A DNA stretch of 64,000 nt from positions 88,954,888 through 89,018,887 of the forward strand of contig NC_084796.1 of the NCBI RefSeq assembly GCF_963169125.1, in the 5' to 3' direction. Origin of the DNA: Humulus lupulus. Its lineage: Eukaryota; Streptophyta; Magnoliopsida; Rosales; Cannabaceae. Position 1 is the stretch's first letter. Every line of letters begins with the position of its first letter. Both the position numbers and the translations under genes were made by a program. Below are positions 51,676 to 62,727 of this stretch, piece after piece. The notes beneath the pieces were generated by a model. The model did not search any database. It worked only from the letters and a program-made list of their open reading frames with translations, and was not told where the DNA came from.

Positions 51676-51698
51676 TTCTGGTGCTTTCATTGAGAGCA
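51676..51698 (+). other. Primer-binding site of the Tat element
   Basis: The word TGGTGCTTTCATTGAGAGC begins a few bases after the LTR. The Tat remnant at 6013 has the same core, which supports its function; the tRNA was not identified. Confidence 0.6.
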
Positions 51699-51723
51699 TG
51701 ATTTATCATTGTTGAGAAAATCG

Positions 51724-54700
51724 ATGGTGAAAACTACAAGGAAAACTAGACAGGCGGCCGCCGCTGCACCGTCAAACCCACCACCTCCTCCTCCTCCTGC
51801 AAGCGTGGCTGAGGATCAGCCACATTTAGATTTTGAGGAGGAAGAAATGGATGATGTGACGCTGAAAAGTACTCTGGAAGCACTGCAAGAAGAGTTGGCT
51901 AATCTGAGAGCCAGTCAAGAGACAGCTGTCGAGGTTATGGCACGGCAGCAGCAGGAGATTGAACGGTAGCGCGTGGAGTTAAGCGAAAGGCAGGCGGAGA
52001 TGGACCGTCGCCAGAGCGAAGCCATGGCAGCCCTCGAGGCTGCCTTGCAAGTGGCTAGGAATCAGGCCGCACTTGTTTCGCAGCCTGACCAACCTGTCAA
52101 TGGGCCACCCCAGAGGGGTCCTAATCCTAGCCCACCAATCCAGCCCTCGAGTCCACAAAGGCCCGAGCAGCCTCAGGTGCCCCATGACGATGTCCCGATG
52201 GACCCTGAGGCACAGCCTCCATCCCAGGCTGGTCGCGGCAATCCCCCGCAACAGAGGCAGAATAGGGCCGAGCATCAGCCTCGTAGTCCTAGACGCCATA
52301 GGGGCGATGAGCCAAACCTACCAAACAGAGGTCAATATCCTCCTGGTAATAGGAGGAACTCAGAGTTAGGCTCTGCAGTCCGGGGTCCCCCACGGCATGA
52401 TAATGCCCGGGGACATAACGACCAGTGCAGGCCACCCTCTAACGCTCGGGACGTTTCAGCCAGGGATGGAAATCGAGGGAACAGTCGGTCCCAAAATAGC
52501 CAATCGAGGTTCAGAGATGGCCATGGATATAATGAGGCCGACTCAGGCAAGGAAAATGCTGGCCGAAGGAATGAAGAAAGAGGTAGAGGCGGGAGCCAGG
52601 TACCTCAAGATGACAAACCCAATAGACGGGATGCTGGGGGGCAGCTCAGGCAAAATAATGTCTTCAATAGGCTCGGGGGTAGCGAGCAGCGGAGAAGAGA
52701 CGAGGATTTGCGAGACGTACTCAATGATCACCGCGAGCGGCATGGCGAGAACGTCCCCCCAGCAACAGAGGCTACAACGATTCTTGCCGCTGTACAGGCC
52801 CAGATAGATGCCCTCAACCAGGCAGTGCAACAGCTGGTCGGAGGAAGGACATCTTATATCGACCATGATAGGAGGAAAGGCACTCCTTTTGTACAGAGGA
52901 TAGCTAATGCAGAAACTCCAAGCAAATTCAAAATTCCCACACTTCCAAACTTTGACGGGTACGGAGACCTAGTGTCCCATGTCAATAAGTTTGAAATACA
53001 AATGGACATTCAGAAAGTGTCCGAAGACGCTCGGTGCAGGATCTTCCCTGCAACACTTTCTGAGGCCGCGCAGGAGTGGTTTTTTAAGTTCCCACCTGCA
53101 AGCATAGTTTCCTGGAAAATGTTCGTAAGGGAGTTTTACGGACAGTTCTATGCAGGTCGTGTGCATCCGACCGAAGCAAACCAGCTGGTTGAAATTCGCC
53201 AGCAGGATGGAGAATCAGTGAAGGACTACATTCAGTGCTTTATGCGAGCAGTAGCTGGAGGAAAAACGGTGGGGGATGAAGGCAAAATGATGGCCATAAC
53301 CGCAGGGGTTAGGCGTCACTCCCCCCTCTGGAAAAGCCTCGGAAAGGAAGGAGTGAGAACTACCCAGGAATTCTTGGATCGGGCTAATCGTTACATCAAG
53401 CTTGAAGATGCCATTGCCGAAGATGGAAAGCCTTCCAGCAAGGATAAGAAAGCAGCTGAGCTCGCCAAAGCCACCAATGGGTCCAAACCTAATGGCAACG
53501 GCAACGGCAACGACAACGGGAACGGCAACGACAATGGCAAGAATGGTGGAAAACGGCCGCACAATGAGCCTTCCACCTCCGACAATAAACGAGCCAAGGG
53601 TAACCGTTATGAACCTCGGTTCACTAACTACACTGCCCTCGTTGAGTCTCGGGGATAGGTTTATCAGGCCACAAGTTCCAGTGTGCCTTATAAGAAACCT
53701 GGCCCCATTCGAAAGGATATTTCGAAGAGAGACACTACAAAGTTCTGTCGTTATCATAACGACTACGGACATGACACCAATGAATACAACCAGCTTAAAG
53801 ACGAAATCGAGTTCCTTATTAGACAAGGACACTTGAGAAGATACGTACGGACCTCGGAAAATTCTCAATGAGAAGCTCCGAGTAGCAACGAGCAGGCGCC
53901 CACACGCCAACGCTCGCCGCCCTTATAGCCTGCCCCCGTGACTGGCACATTATTGACCATTTGTGGAGGCCCGCACCTCACAGGAAATAGCGGAAAGGCC
54001 AGGGAACGATATGCTCGGACCCTGCGCCACGACCAGGACATCGAGATGATGATTGTTGAGGACCGTGCACCAAAAAAGGGTCGGTCAGACGAAGGCGAAA
54101 TAACCTTCTCTGATGACGATGCCCAACACGTCCGGTTCCCACATTCCGATCCACTGGTCGTGGATATCCAAATGGCCAACATGATGGTAAAGAGAGTGCT
54201 AGTCGATACGGGAAGTTCGGTGAATATCCTGTATAAGTCTTCGCTGGAACGTATGAAGTTGTCCGTTAAGGACCTGGAGCCTTGCAACCAAACGATATAC
54301 GACTTCTCTGGAGAAGGACTCGCCCCTGCCGGGTTGATCAAACTACCAGTGATGACAGGTACAGCGCCTACTACAAGAACATTACTCGCCACTTTTGTAG
54401 TGGTCGATTGTCCTTCGGCGTACAATGCCGTCATTGGAAGGCCTATACTAGTTGATCTACGGGCCGTCATCTCTATGTGGCACTTAGCCATGAAGTTCCC
54501 AACGGACGCAGAAGTGGGACGCGTGTTGGGAAACCAGAGGGAAGCCAGGGAGTGCTATAACGCTTCAGTAACGAAGGCGAAAAAAGGAACATCAAAGAGC
54601 ACTACCTCAGATAGGTTGCAGATGGCGATTGATACACAAACCCAATCCGGTGATGAAGTCACCAAATAGTGTGTTGCCCAAAGTGAGGATAGAGACTTAG

Positions 54701-56150
54701 ATCCTCGCTTTGGGGATTTTGAAGAAAACGTTGGACCCGTCGAGGACCTGGAAGAGGTCCAACTCGACGAAAAAGACCCGACCAGAGTTGTAAAGGTCGG
54801 GAAAAACCTAGAGCCCACCACGAAGCACGCACTGGTGGAATTTTTACGGAAGAACCAGGAGGTTTTTGCCTGGTCACACAAAGACATGGCTGGGATAGAC
54901 CCTGCAGTTATCAGCCATGTCCTGAATATAGACAAGACTTTTCCGCCCGTACAACAAAAGAGAAGGCTGCTCGATAAGGATAGATCGAGGGCCTTAAAGG
55001 AAGAAGTTGAAAGATTAAAGGAGAATGGGTTCATCAGGGTGGCATTTTATCCATCGTGGGTCTCCAATCCGGTGCTGGTTCCCAAGCCTAACGGCAAATG
55101 GTGAACCTGCGTAGATTTTACAGACCTCAATAAAGCCTGCCCGAAAGATTGCTTCCCACTCCCAAGAATCGACCAGCTGGTCGATGCGACGGCAGGGCAC
55201 GAGATCCTCTCGTTCATGGATGCATATTCGGGCTACAACCAGATTAGCATGCATCCCCCTGACGAGGATCACGCCAGCTTTCGGACCGATACGGGCTTAT
55301 ACTGTTACAGAATGATGCCCTTCGGATTGAAAAACGTAGGTGCGACTTACCAACGGCTAGTCAACCACATGTTTAAAGAGCTGATCGGAGTAAACATGGA
55401 GGTATACGTGGACGACATGCTGGTAAAGTCTAAAAAGGCAGAAGGACATGTAAAGGATTTATAAGAGTGCTTCGATGTATTGAACAAATACCAGATGAAG
55501 TTAAATCCCCTCAAGTGTTCCTTCGGAGTTGGATCAGGGAAGTTTTTGGGGTTCATTGTAAATTCAAGGGGAATCGAGGCCAACCCGACAAGATAAAAGC
55601 CCTGATCAACATGAAGTCGCCAGAAAGGATCAAGGATGTACAAAGTTTAACCGGGAGAATCGCAGCCCTAAGTAGATTTATTTCGAAATCAACAGACAAG
55701 TGCGTCCCCTTTCTCAATCTACTTAGGGGAAATAAGAAGTTTGAATGGATAGGAGACTGCGAGCAAGCATTCCAGGCCTTGAAAGCTCATATGACACAGC
55801 CTCCCATCTTATCAAATCCAATAGAAGGAGAAACTTTGTTTATTTACCTGGCGATTACAGAAGTTGCTGCGAGCGCGGTGCTAGTACGAGAAGAGGAAGG
55901 CGTACAAAAAGCGGTCTACTATGTAAGCAAAAGGATGATCAGAGTAGAACAGAGATATCCACCAATCGAGAGGTTAGCATATTGCTTAATCCTGGACTCT
56001 AGGAAGCTGCGCCCTTACTTCTAAGCCCATCCTATCACGGTTTTAACTGACCAGCCCCTGCAGCAAGTCCTCCAAAAACCAGAGGCGGCTGGGCGATTAT
56101 TAAAATGGGCAGTCGAACTAGGGCAGTTCGATATAACTTATTCACCATGA
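51724..56150 (+). pseudogene. Tat gag-protease-RT-RNase H pseudogene
   Basis: One long frame starts at ATG 51724 (MVKTTRKTR). It shows a coiled-coil-like Gag N terminus, a basic RNA-binding linker, the gag core (about 52965-53400), an Asn-Gly repeat (53480-53540), a zinc knuckle CRYHNDYGHDTNEY whose last Cys is Tyr (53745-53785), the aspartic protease box VDTGSSVNILY (54200), RT with FMDAYSGYNQI and YVDDM (55216-55420), and a first RNase H (55750-55950). Stops occur at 51967, 53656, 53869, 53926, 54667, 55102, 55462, 56022 and 56148, and one base is lost near 55587. All nine stops fit C-to-T changes of Gln or Arg codons. The enzyme would replicate the element; it cannot be made as one protein now. 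Confidence 0.92.
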
Positions 56151-56171
56151 GCGGTAGTAAAGGGACAAGTA

Positions 56172-57977
56172 TTGGCTGATCTTATTGCAGAGTTCACAGA
56201 ACTTCCAGACAGCGAGCAATGCGAATCACCTAGTGCGCCTGAGCCTCAAGAGAAATCTCCTTCGTGGAAGTTATTCATGGATGGGTCATCCAACGAATCC
56301 CACGCAGGAGCGGGAGTGATATTGATAACGCCTGAAGGGCATCGATTTCACTGCGCCATCAGGTTCGACTTCACCGCATCAAATAATGAAGCCGAATACG
56401 AAGCGCTCCTCGCTGGATTGCGAATGGCGAAAGATATGAGCATAAAAGCGCTTGATATTTACAGTGACTCACAGCTAGTTGTGAACCAGGTTCTAGGAGA
56501 ATATCAAGCGCGAGGCTTAAAAATGGTGGCCTACTTGAATAAAACAAAGGACCTGCTAGCCCAGTTCTCAGAGTACACCCTCCAGCAAATACCGCAGGAT
56601 CAGAATTCAAACGCAGACGCCTTAGCCAAACTTGCGAGCGCAAAAGATGCTGACACTTTGAACATTGTGCCAGTAGAAAGACTGAGTAAGCCAAGCATAC
56701 AAGCGGTTGAGACCAATATGGAGATTCGAATGGAGGATACATGGATGGCACCTTACTTGGAGTATCTGACAAACGGTGCGCTACCAACAGATAGGAACAA
56801 AGCCAGAACTCTACAAAGGCGAGCCGCAAGGTACATACTGGTTGATGGTGTTATGTACCGAAGAGGATATTCAATGCCACTACTCCGATGCGTTATACCA
56901 GAAAAAGCTAAGGAACTCATGAAAGAGGTGCATGAAGGCTTCTGCGGGGATCACGCTGGGGGGCAGAGTTTGGCAAAGAAGATTCTAAGGCAAGGCTACT
57001 TCTGGCCAACTATGAACGAGGATTCGATGGAGTTTGTACGAAGATGCGATAAATGTCAAAGGTTCTCCAAAATTCCACGAGCAGCTCCAAACGAGTTAAA
57101 ACAAATGCAGAGTCCGTGGCCTTTTGCTGTTTGGGGCATAGATTTAATTGGATCTCTGCCAACGGGAACAGGTAGAGTAAAGTACGCAGTCGTGGCAGTT
57201 GATTACTTCACTAAATGGGCTGAAGCTGAACCACTCGCCACCATAACGACCAAGAAAGTTCTTGACTTTGTCATCAAGAATATTGTTTGCCGCTATGGCT
57301 TGCCCAGAAAGATCGTTTTAGACAACGGAACCCAATTTGACAGCGACTTATTCACAGACTTCTATGAAAGACATGGAATTATTAAAAGCTTTTCTTCAGT
57401 TGCGCATCCCCAAGCAAACGGGCAGGTCGAAGCCGTGAACAAAACTCTTAAAGATACCCTGAAGAAGAGGCTTGAAGATGCTAAAGGAGCATGGCTGGAG
57501 CAGCTACCTGAAGTCCTCTGGTCGTATAGAACATCTCACCGAACAGCGACAGGACATACCCCATTTTCCCTAGCTTACGGATATGAGGCTATGTTACATG
57601 TCGAGTTAGATCCCCCCTCACATCGACGTATAACATACGACCAAGACCAGAACAACCAACTAATGATGGAGTTCCTAGACTCAATTGATGAGATACGGGA
57701 GAAGGCCCAGCTCCAAGTTGCTGCGTACCAGCAAAAAGTCGCCCGGTACTTTAACTCCAAAGTTAAAGAAAGGAAATTCAACGTCGGTGACTTGGTGCTA
57801 CGACGAGTTTTCTTAAATACCCGTGACCCCACTGCTGGAGTACTCGGACCTAATTGGGAAGGACCTTACCAGATTGAAGAAGTCCTTCATCCGGGCACCT
57901 ACAAACTTGCATGCTTAAACGGAGATCTCGTTCAACGATATTGGAATGGAGAACACCTGCGCAAGTATTATCAGTGA
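56172..57977 (+). CDS. Intact Tat aRNase H-integrase frame (601 codons)
   Basis: This is the 3' part of the same polyprotein, left open after the stop at 56148. Residues about 35-165 are the second, archaeal-type RNase H with LFMDGSSNE, NNEAEYEAL, YSDSQLV and NADALA, which hold the four acidic residues. The integrase follows with a zinc finger (H..H then CDKCQ near 295) and the catalytic triad in GIDLIG, LDNGTQFDS and NGQVEAVNK. The C terminus (VGDLVLRR.., WEGPYQIEEV) is the usual DNA-binding tail and ends at the stop 57975-57977. The ATG is an internal Met, not a native start, since the polyprotein should be cleaved by its protease. All recognised catalytic residues are kept, but expression alone is unlikely. 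Confidence 0.85.
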   Translation: MADLIAEFTELPDSEQCESPSAPEPQEKSPSWKLFMDGSSNESHAGAGVILITPEGHRFHCAIRFDFTASNNEAEYEALLAGLRMAKDMSIKALDIYSDSQLVVNQVLGEYQARGLKMVAYLNKTKDLLAQFSEYTLQQIPQDQNSNADALAKLASAKDADTLNIVPVERLSKPSIQAVETNMEIRMEDTWMAPYLEYLTNGALPTDRNKARTLQRRAARYILVDGVMYRRGYSMPLLRCVIPEKAKELMKEVHEGFCGDHAGGQSLAKKILRQGYFWPTMNEDSMEFVRRCDKCQRFSKIPRAAPNELKQMQSPWPFAVWGIDLIGSLPTGTGRVKYAVVAVDYFTKWAEAEPLATITTKKVLDFVIKNIVCRYGLPRKIVLDNGTQFDSDLFTDFYERHGIIKSFSSVAHPQANGQVEAVNKTLKDTLKKRLEDAKGAWLEQLPEVLWSYRTSHRTATGHTPFSLAYGYEAMLHVELDPPSHRRITYDQDQNNQLMMEFLDSIDEIREKAQLQVAAYQQKVARYFNSKVKERKFNVGDLVLRRVFLNTRDPTAGVLGPNWEGPYQIEEVLHPGTYKLACLNGDLVQRYWNGEHLRKYYQ

Positions 57978-58670
57978 ACAGCCCTTTTTAAAGAACTGGC
58001 TTGTATTAAATTTTACTTTTTTACAAGTTTTGCAAAGAGGGTTAGCCACGTTGTATGGCTAATCGCTCGTATATGTAAGATTCTATTTTAGAATCACTCA
58101 TAAAGACATGTTTAGTCCATTTTTAATACGAGATTATAAGGGACTGTGCGCAGCCAGTCATTCTTGCCAACCTTTGTGAATTTATATTTACAAGTATTTG
58201 TTCATTACGTGTGTTGTTTTGCTGTATTACAAGTATTACTTTTCCACCCGAGCAGAAATTTTCGAACAGGTCATGGTTAAGGCAAGTGACCAAGGACCTA
58301 AAGCTCCTCGATCACTTGGGGGGCATATAAGGCACATCGATAGCAAAGCGTACCATGAGGTATGTAAACACATGAACAAAATAAGTGAAAGCATGCTAAG
58401 GTACTTAGAGTATTTTTCAAAATTTATATTTTGTTAAATCAAGCCAAAGTACTATGCTAAGTTCGGTCATACGGACAAATGTTATAATAAATGAAAATGT
58501 TATAGCATCATGATGCAATCTTTGACACCGCAAGCATCACTTCTTGGATGTAACTGTTCAAATAAAAGGAAAAGTTTGCTGCCCATGCAGCAAATTCAAA
58601 AAAGGTATTGTTTTTACATCACGACCCGTGGGTCGTGTAATCAAAAGAAAGAAAAAATAATAATAAAAGC
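57978..58670. other. Spacer between the Tat integrase and the antisense gene
   Basis: AT-rich, noncoding sequence between two convergent genes, the pol frame on plus and the antisense gene on minus. A 3' end for either transcript probably lies here, but no signal can be singled out. Confidence 0.5.
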
Positions 58671-61291
58671 TCAAGAGGCATTAGGAGGGTCTTTATCAGC
58701 GTTCTGGTTGGCAGCATCCTCGGCAACTCCTTCTTCCTCTGCACTAGTAATGCTTGGAGAAGCAGGGATCCTTGCTCTTGCCTCCTCTTCAGCCAGTTGA
58801 GTAGTGCAGCGAGCCAGCTCAGCAGTCCTAACATCTTCTGAAAGATAGCCGAAGTTGGCGCCTTGATTGTTTTTCCAGAAGTTGTAAAAACACCGGAGCG
58901 TTGCGTTCTTATACCTTTCCAGATTCTTGGAGTTTTCAAGCTTCAACTGCTCTACTTGGCTCTCAAGGGTGGCGATGGCCTCACTCTTGGAATTGAGCTC
59001 CTCGCCCAATCTCTTGCATTCTCGAAATTGGACTCGGCTGGACTCTTGATACTCCTCCCTCTGCTTCCTTATAGCTGCCTTCGAAGCTTCAGCCTCTGAT
59101 AGCTTCGTCACCGCGGCATCCCTCTGCTGAACAATCGCCTCCAACTCCTTTGCATGCCTGGCCTCTGCAGCCGAAAGTTCCTCGGCCGCTTTCACCTGGT
59201 ATCTCTCGATAGCCTTTGCCCGAGCCTGTTCGATGGTGGCTTGGGTGCGGGTACGAGCAGCAGTTGCAGACAGCAAAGCTTGAGGACAGAAGATAAAATT
59301 AGAACCTATTGCAGAGAATAAAAGACTAAGGCCAAAGAGATAAGAAACACTTACGCTGGCTATTTCGTTCAGGGTCCTGTTTAGAATTTGGTCGACCCCC
59401 ATACTCTTTGCCTCAACCATTGCATCCTTGATGCGGTCGTTCTTCACGATGTGCGCAAGGCAGTCTTTGGCTGCTCGTAAGGCGCGGCTCGAGAGTTTGG
59501 CCCCAAGAGTTTCTTCCTGCTTGTTTTGTTCCCTGCTGGGCGCAGCCGGAGGGTTCATCGGAGCAGGAGGAGTCTCTTTCTCAGCAGTAGCTGGAGGATG
59601 AGCAGAAGTTTGCCCAGTTGGCACGTCCTTGGAAGGATCTTCTGTTCAACTCTTTTTGGTAGGTCCCTGGCTTGTTTCGCCGTTGTGTCTCCTTGACGAC
59701 TTTCACCGGAGCTGAGGAACTTCCTCTTCCTCCTCAGCCTGGTATAGGTCGAAGACGTTGGGAGTGGCCATATATGCATACAAGTAAACACATGCAAAGG
59801 GTAAGATAAAGGCAGATGAAAACTCCTTATCAAATGGAAAAGAAGGTCACAAAGTTAATACCCGAGCTACAACTACTGGTCGCTACACTATTGACTCTAT
59901 TAGTCATACACTCATTATCTGGCATGAAGAAGTCTGGCCCTAGATTTGGAGTATATGTAAAGTTGCCCTCCCCGTCAAACAAGTGACAGGGAATTGGCCA
60001 GCTATTTAAAAGCAAATTTACTATACCTTTTTCATCGGAGGATTCCCCCAAGTCCACAATCGGCTCTTTGGCCTTTTGTTTCCCCTTGCCTTGGGGAGCA
60101 GAAGGCCCTTCTGCAGAAGGATTGCCCGTGGGTTCCCTGATTGTAACCCCCATCGGCCTCCTTCGTGGAGGAGACGCAGGAGGTTGCTGCTCGGGAACCC
60201 CCTCGGCAGTGGCATCGGCTACCACGGGTCTTCTTGTTTCATGGCGAGGAGCCAGGAGGCCAGCTAGCCTCAAATTATCATCAGTGACCAGGGACTTGAG
60301 GCTTTTTTCTGCGTCTGTCATCCTGGCCAGTGCATTGGACCTCAACACCATGTCTGGTGTTGGGGTCGGACGTAACCATGGGCCTGAAAGACAAAACACA
60401 CTTTAAGAAAAATGAAGGGAAATTCGCTGATAAAAACTACCGACCAGTAAAAGCAGCACTCACCTCCTCGAGCGAAGGCCAAGTTGTTGCTGGTTATGTC
60501 CGGAGTAAGGAAGTACTCCTTGTTGTACTGCCCTACGTTGGATATGTCCGTGGTGGCACTCAGGAACGTCCGGTTTGTCTCCTGGTGACAAAGATGGAAG
60601 AAGCCCGTCCTATACTGTTGAGGGTTGGACTTGAGATCAAAAAGATAATTGATCTCATGGGGGGTAGGTTCTGGCCATTTTTTAAGTTTGTACAGGATAT
60701 AGAGTGCGGCCAACATTCTATATCCATATGGAGTAATCTGGAAGGGGGCGACATCAAAATAATTAGCCACCCCCTGATAAAAAGGATGTAGCGGGAGCAC
60801 AACCCCCGCCTCTATGTGGTACCGAGACCAAGCACTATATACACCCCCGGGGAGGTTAGCCCTTTGGTCTGCAGCAGGAATTTTGAGAGTGACCCCTGTG
60901 AGAGGATACTTCCTAAGGTAGTCGGCAAGCATCCTGGGAGTTACAAGGCTGGTCAGGGAGAAATACCACTCGACATCAGGCAGATTCTGATGGCGAGGGC
61001 GGGCTCTAGTTTGGATGTTAGGGTCAGGAGCAGGATTGTTTCGGCCACTGGTCGAAGGAACCCCAACTTGTGAATCAGGCTGGGCAGAAGGGTTTGGATT
61101 ATCGCGGATTCAGGTCTTTTCTTGCCTAAAGATTTGGAATGAGCCATTTGAGGAGGAGAAGGACGAGGTCTGGAGGAAGATCGTGAAAAGGGAATCTCGT
61201 GAATTCGGTCAGCCGGTTGTTCTTCGCCTTCGAACAGCTGGGCGAGAAGATTGCCGTCGATGGGCCGTTCACCTCCCCACAAATCTGGCAT
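58671..61291 (-). pseudogene. Antisense spliced ORF of the Tat element (Transposase_28-like)
   Basis: On the minus strand, exon A runs from ATG 61291 (or MAHSKSLGKK at 61147) to 60464. It has a frameshift near 61103, a conserved core around YHIEAGVVLPLHPFYQGVAN and APFQITPYGYRM (60840-60700), and ends in a clean donor GAG/GTGAGT. An 80-nt GT-AG intron (60463-60384) joins it in frame to exon B (60383 to about 59862), which is basic and proline-rich. A further exon (from about 59750 to the stop at 58671) is Ala/Glu-rich and strongly coiled-coil-like (59250-58905). Two in-frame TGAs (59705-59703 and 59648-59646) replace likely CGA codons, and a possible short intron lies near 59354-59279. The core resembles the Pfam family Transposase_28 (putative gypsy type transposon), carried antisense in Tat elements such as Grande and Retand. 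Its function is unknown. Confidence 0.8.
60384..60463 (-). other. 80-nt intron in the antisense gene
   Basis: The donor GTGAGTGC and the acceptor TTTGTCTTTCAG bound an AT-rich stretch. Removal joins GG-A-G to GC-CCA in one frame (..ARGG then PWLRP..). Reading through would give an unrelated tail that soon stops. Confidence 0.75.
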
Positions 61292-62117
61292 CAAAGTATG
61301 CAAACAGAAGAATGGGGAGGTAAGGATAGAGAATTCTTAAAGGCTTTTTGGAATAGCGCTGGTCGAGTATAAAAGTCAAGCTTTTATACAACAACATTCT
61401 AACAAAAAGCTAAATCTATCTACACGAACAGTTTGAGAAACGAATCAAAGGGTGAAAGTAAAAAGTTTTTCAGAAAAGCTTTTTCAACTCCCCTTAGGGC
61501 GGGAAAAACCTATTTTCCAACTAGCCTAAAGATCGAATTTTTACTTCGGTCTTACGTCCTAAAAGTATGATCCCAACTATTAAACTAACTCGTAACTCTT
61601 TTTCGCCTACAAGACATTCTACTCACAAGCATGTCAAACCAGAAGTAGATGAACTCAAACAGTCAACATACAAAAGCATGCATTATGAAAATTTGAAGCA
61701 TAAGGATTCAAAAACTTACCAAAAAGATGGTCATGGAGATTGGTAAAGAGTCTTCGGAAATCAAGGAACTCTCGGGCTGAGTCTGGAAAATGCAGAAGAA
61801 CGGTCTCCGGGAGAAGATTGAAGCTCTGGTTTTTGGGGTTTCTTGAGAAGGCAATGGCGTGCGTAAAAAGAAAAAGGGAAGTTTGGAGATGTTATATAAG
61901 TTTGTCTGTGGCATAAAAAAGGTGTAATCATCAGTTTCCCTTTTTCAAAGTATGGGGAAGCAGAATAGCCGTCGAACTATTACTGGGGAACCAAAAAGTC
62001 ATGATTAGACAGGAGTAGGTTTCTTTTTCCAAGAACACACGAAGGGTTCTGACACGTATGGTGGGGTTACCGAAGAGTCGTTCGCTCAAAAGTTTATTTA
62101 TTGCTCGTAATAAATAA

Positions 62118-62131
62118 ACTTGGGGGGCAAA
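62118..62131 (+). other. Polypurine tract of the Tat element
   Basis: The sequence acttggggggcaaa directly precedes the TG of the 3' LTR, the expected place for plus-strand priming. Confidence 0.85.
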
Positions 62132-62722
62132 TGTTATCCAAAAAATTGGCATTGATGACGTGGCAAGTGATCCCTAGACACGTGGCTGACATCTTGAGGA
62201 ACTCTGCTAGTGTATTGACCAGAAGGTACATTATAAGCAGGAGGCGGCCCAGTCTCACCTACGACTAATCTGGTCGATGGTTCCACATACAACACAATGT
62301 TGCAATAAAGATCTTTGTAAATCCCGAAATTAACTCACACAATCCCCTGAGTATCTGATTATTTAGGAGAGAATATCTGTAACAATCTTGTGTAATCTCC
62401 CTTGAGCCTATAAATAGAGAAAGATAGCTCAAGAAAGGGACTTTTGGCTTTCGAATTACTTGAGACTAGTGTAATTCTATTTGAAATATTGTATTGTTCT
62501 TCAGAGGTTGGTGAAACTCATTGAACCCTTGTTCTTTGATCACTCCTTTGATTCTCATATCAATAACAATTTAAGTGGACGTAGGTCATTACCAGATCTT
62601 GGGGCCGAACCACTATAAAATATCGTGTTCTTATTATTTTTGTCATTCGATTCTTTTCAACGCATTCATTCACATCAAGCATATTCTGACTCCGTGTCAG
62701 TTGACCAAAATCTGGGTCAACA
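62132..62722 (+). repeat. 3' LTR of the Tat element
   Basis: It has the same length and ends as the 5' LTR, with about 18 mismatches (14 transitions, 4 transversions by hand count) and no indels. Confidence 0.95.
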
Positions 62723-62727
62723 CTTGC

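Larger units (their letters stand above)
51085..62722 (+). mobile_element. Full-length Tat-clade Ty3/gypsy element, TSD cttgc
   Basis: The element has two 591-bp LTRs (51085-51675 and 62132-62722) and the direct repeat cttgc at 51080-51084 and 62723-62727. It has a primer site after the 5' LTR, a polypurine tract before the 3' LTR, gag-pol on the plus strand and an antisense gene on the minus strand between integrase and the 3' LTR. A second RNase H of the kind that marks the Tat clade (Retand/Ogre group) lies before integrase. By hand count the LTRs differ at about 18 of 591 sites (about 3 percent, mostly transitions), so it is the youngest full element here. It is no longer coding-competent. 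Confidence 0.93.

Noticed and set aside
53215..53910. 231-codon minus-strand open frame
   Set aside because: It lies wholly opposite the Tat gag coding strand and has no domain. It is a shadow caused by the codon composition of gag.
55467..55586. First 40 codons of the open frame starting at 55467, as a separate protein start
   Set aside because: The conserved RT sequence here is in another frame; this frame becomes real only after the one-base loss near 55587.
59279..59354. GT-AG intron in the last exon of the antisense gene
   Set aside because: Donor and acceptor look fair, but simple removal (76 nt) shifts the frame while read-through stays open. It was kept only as a possibility, not as a called feature.
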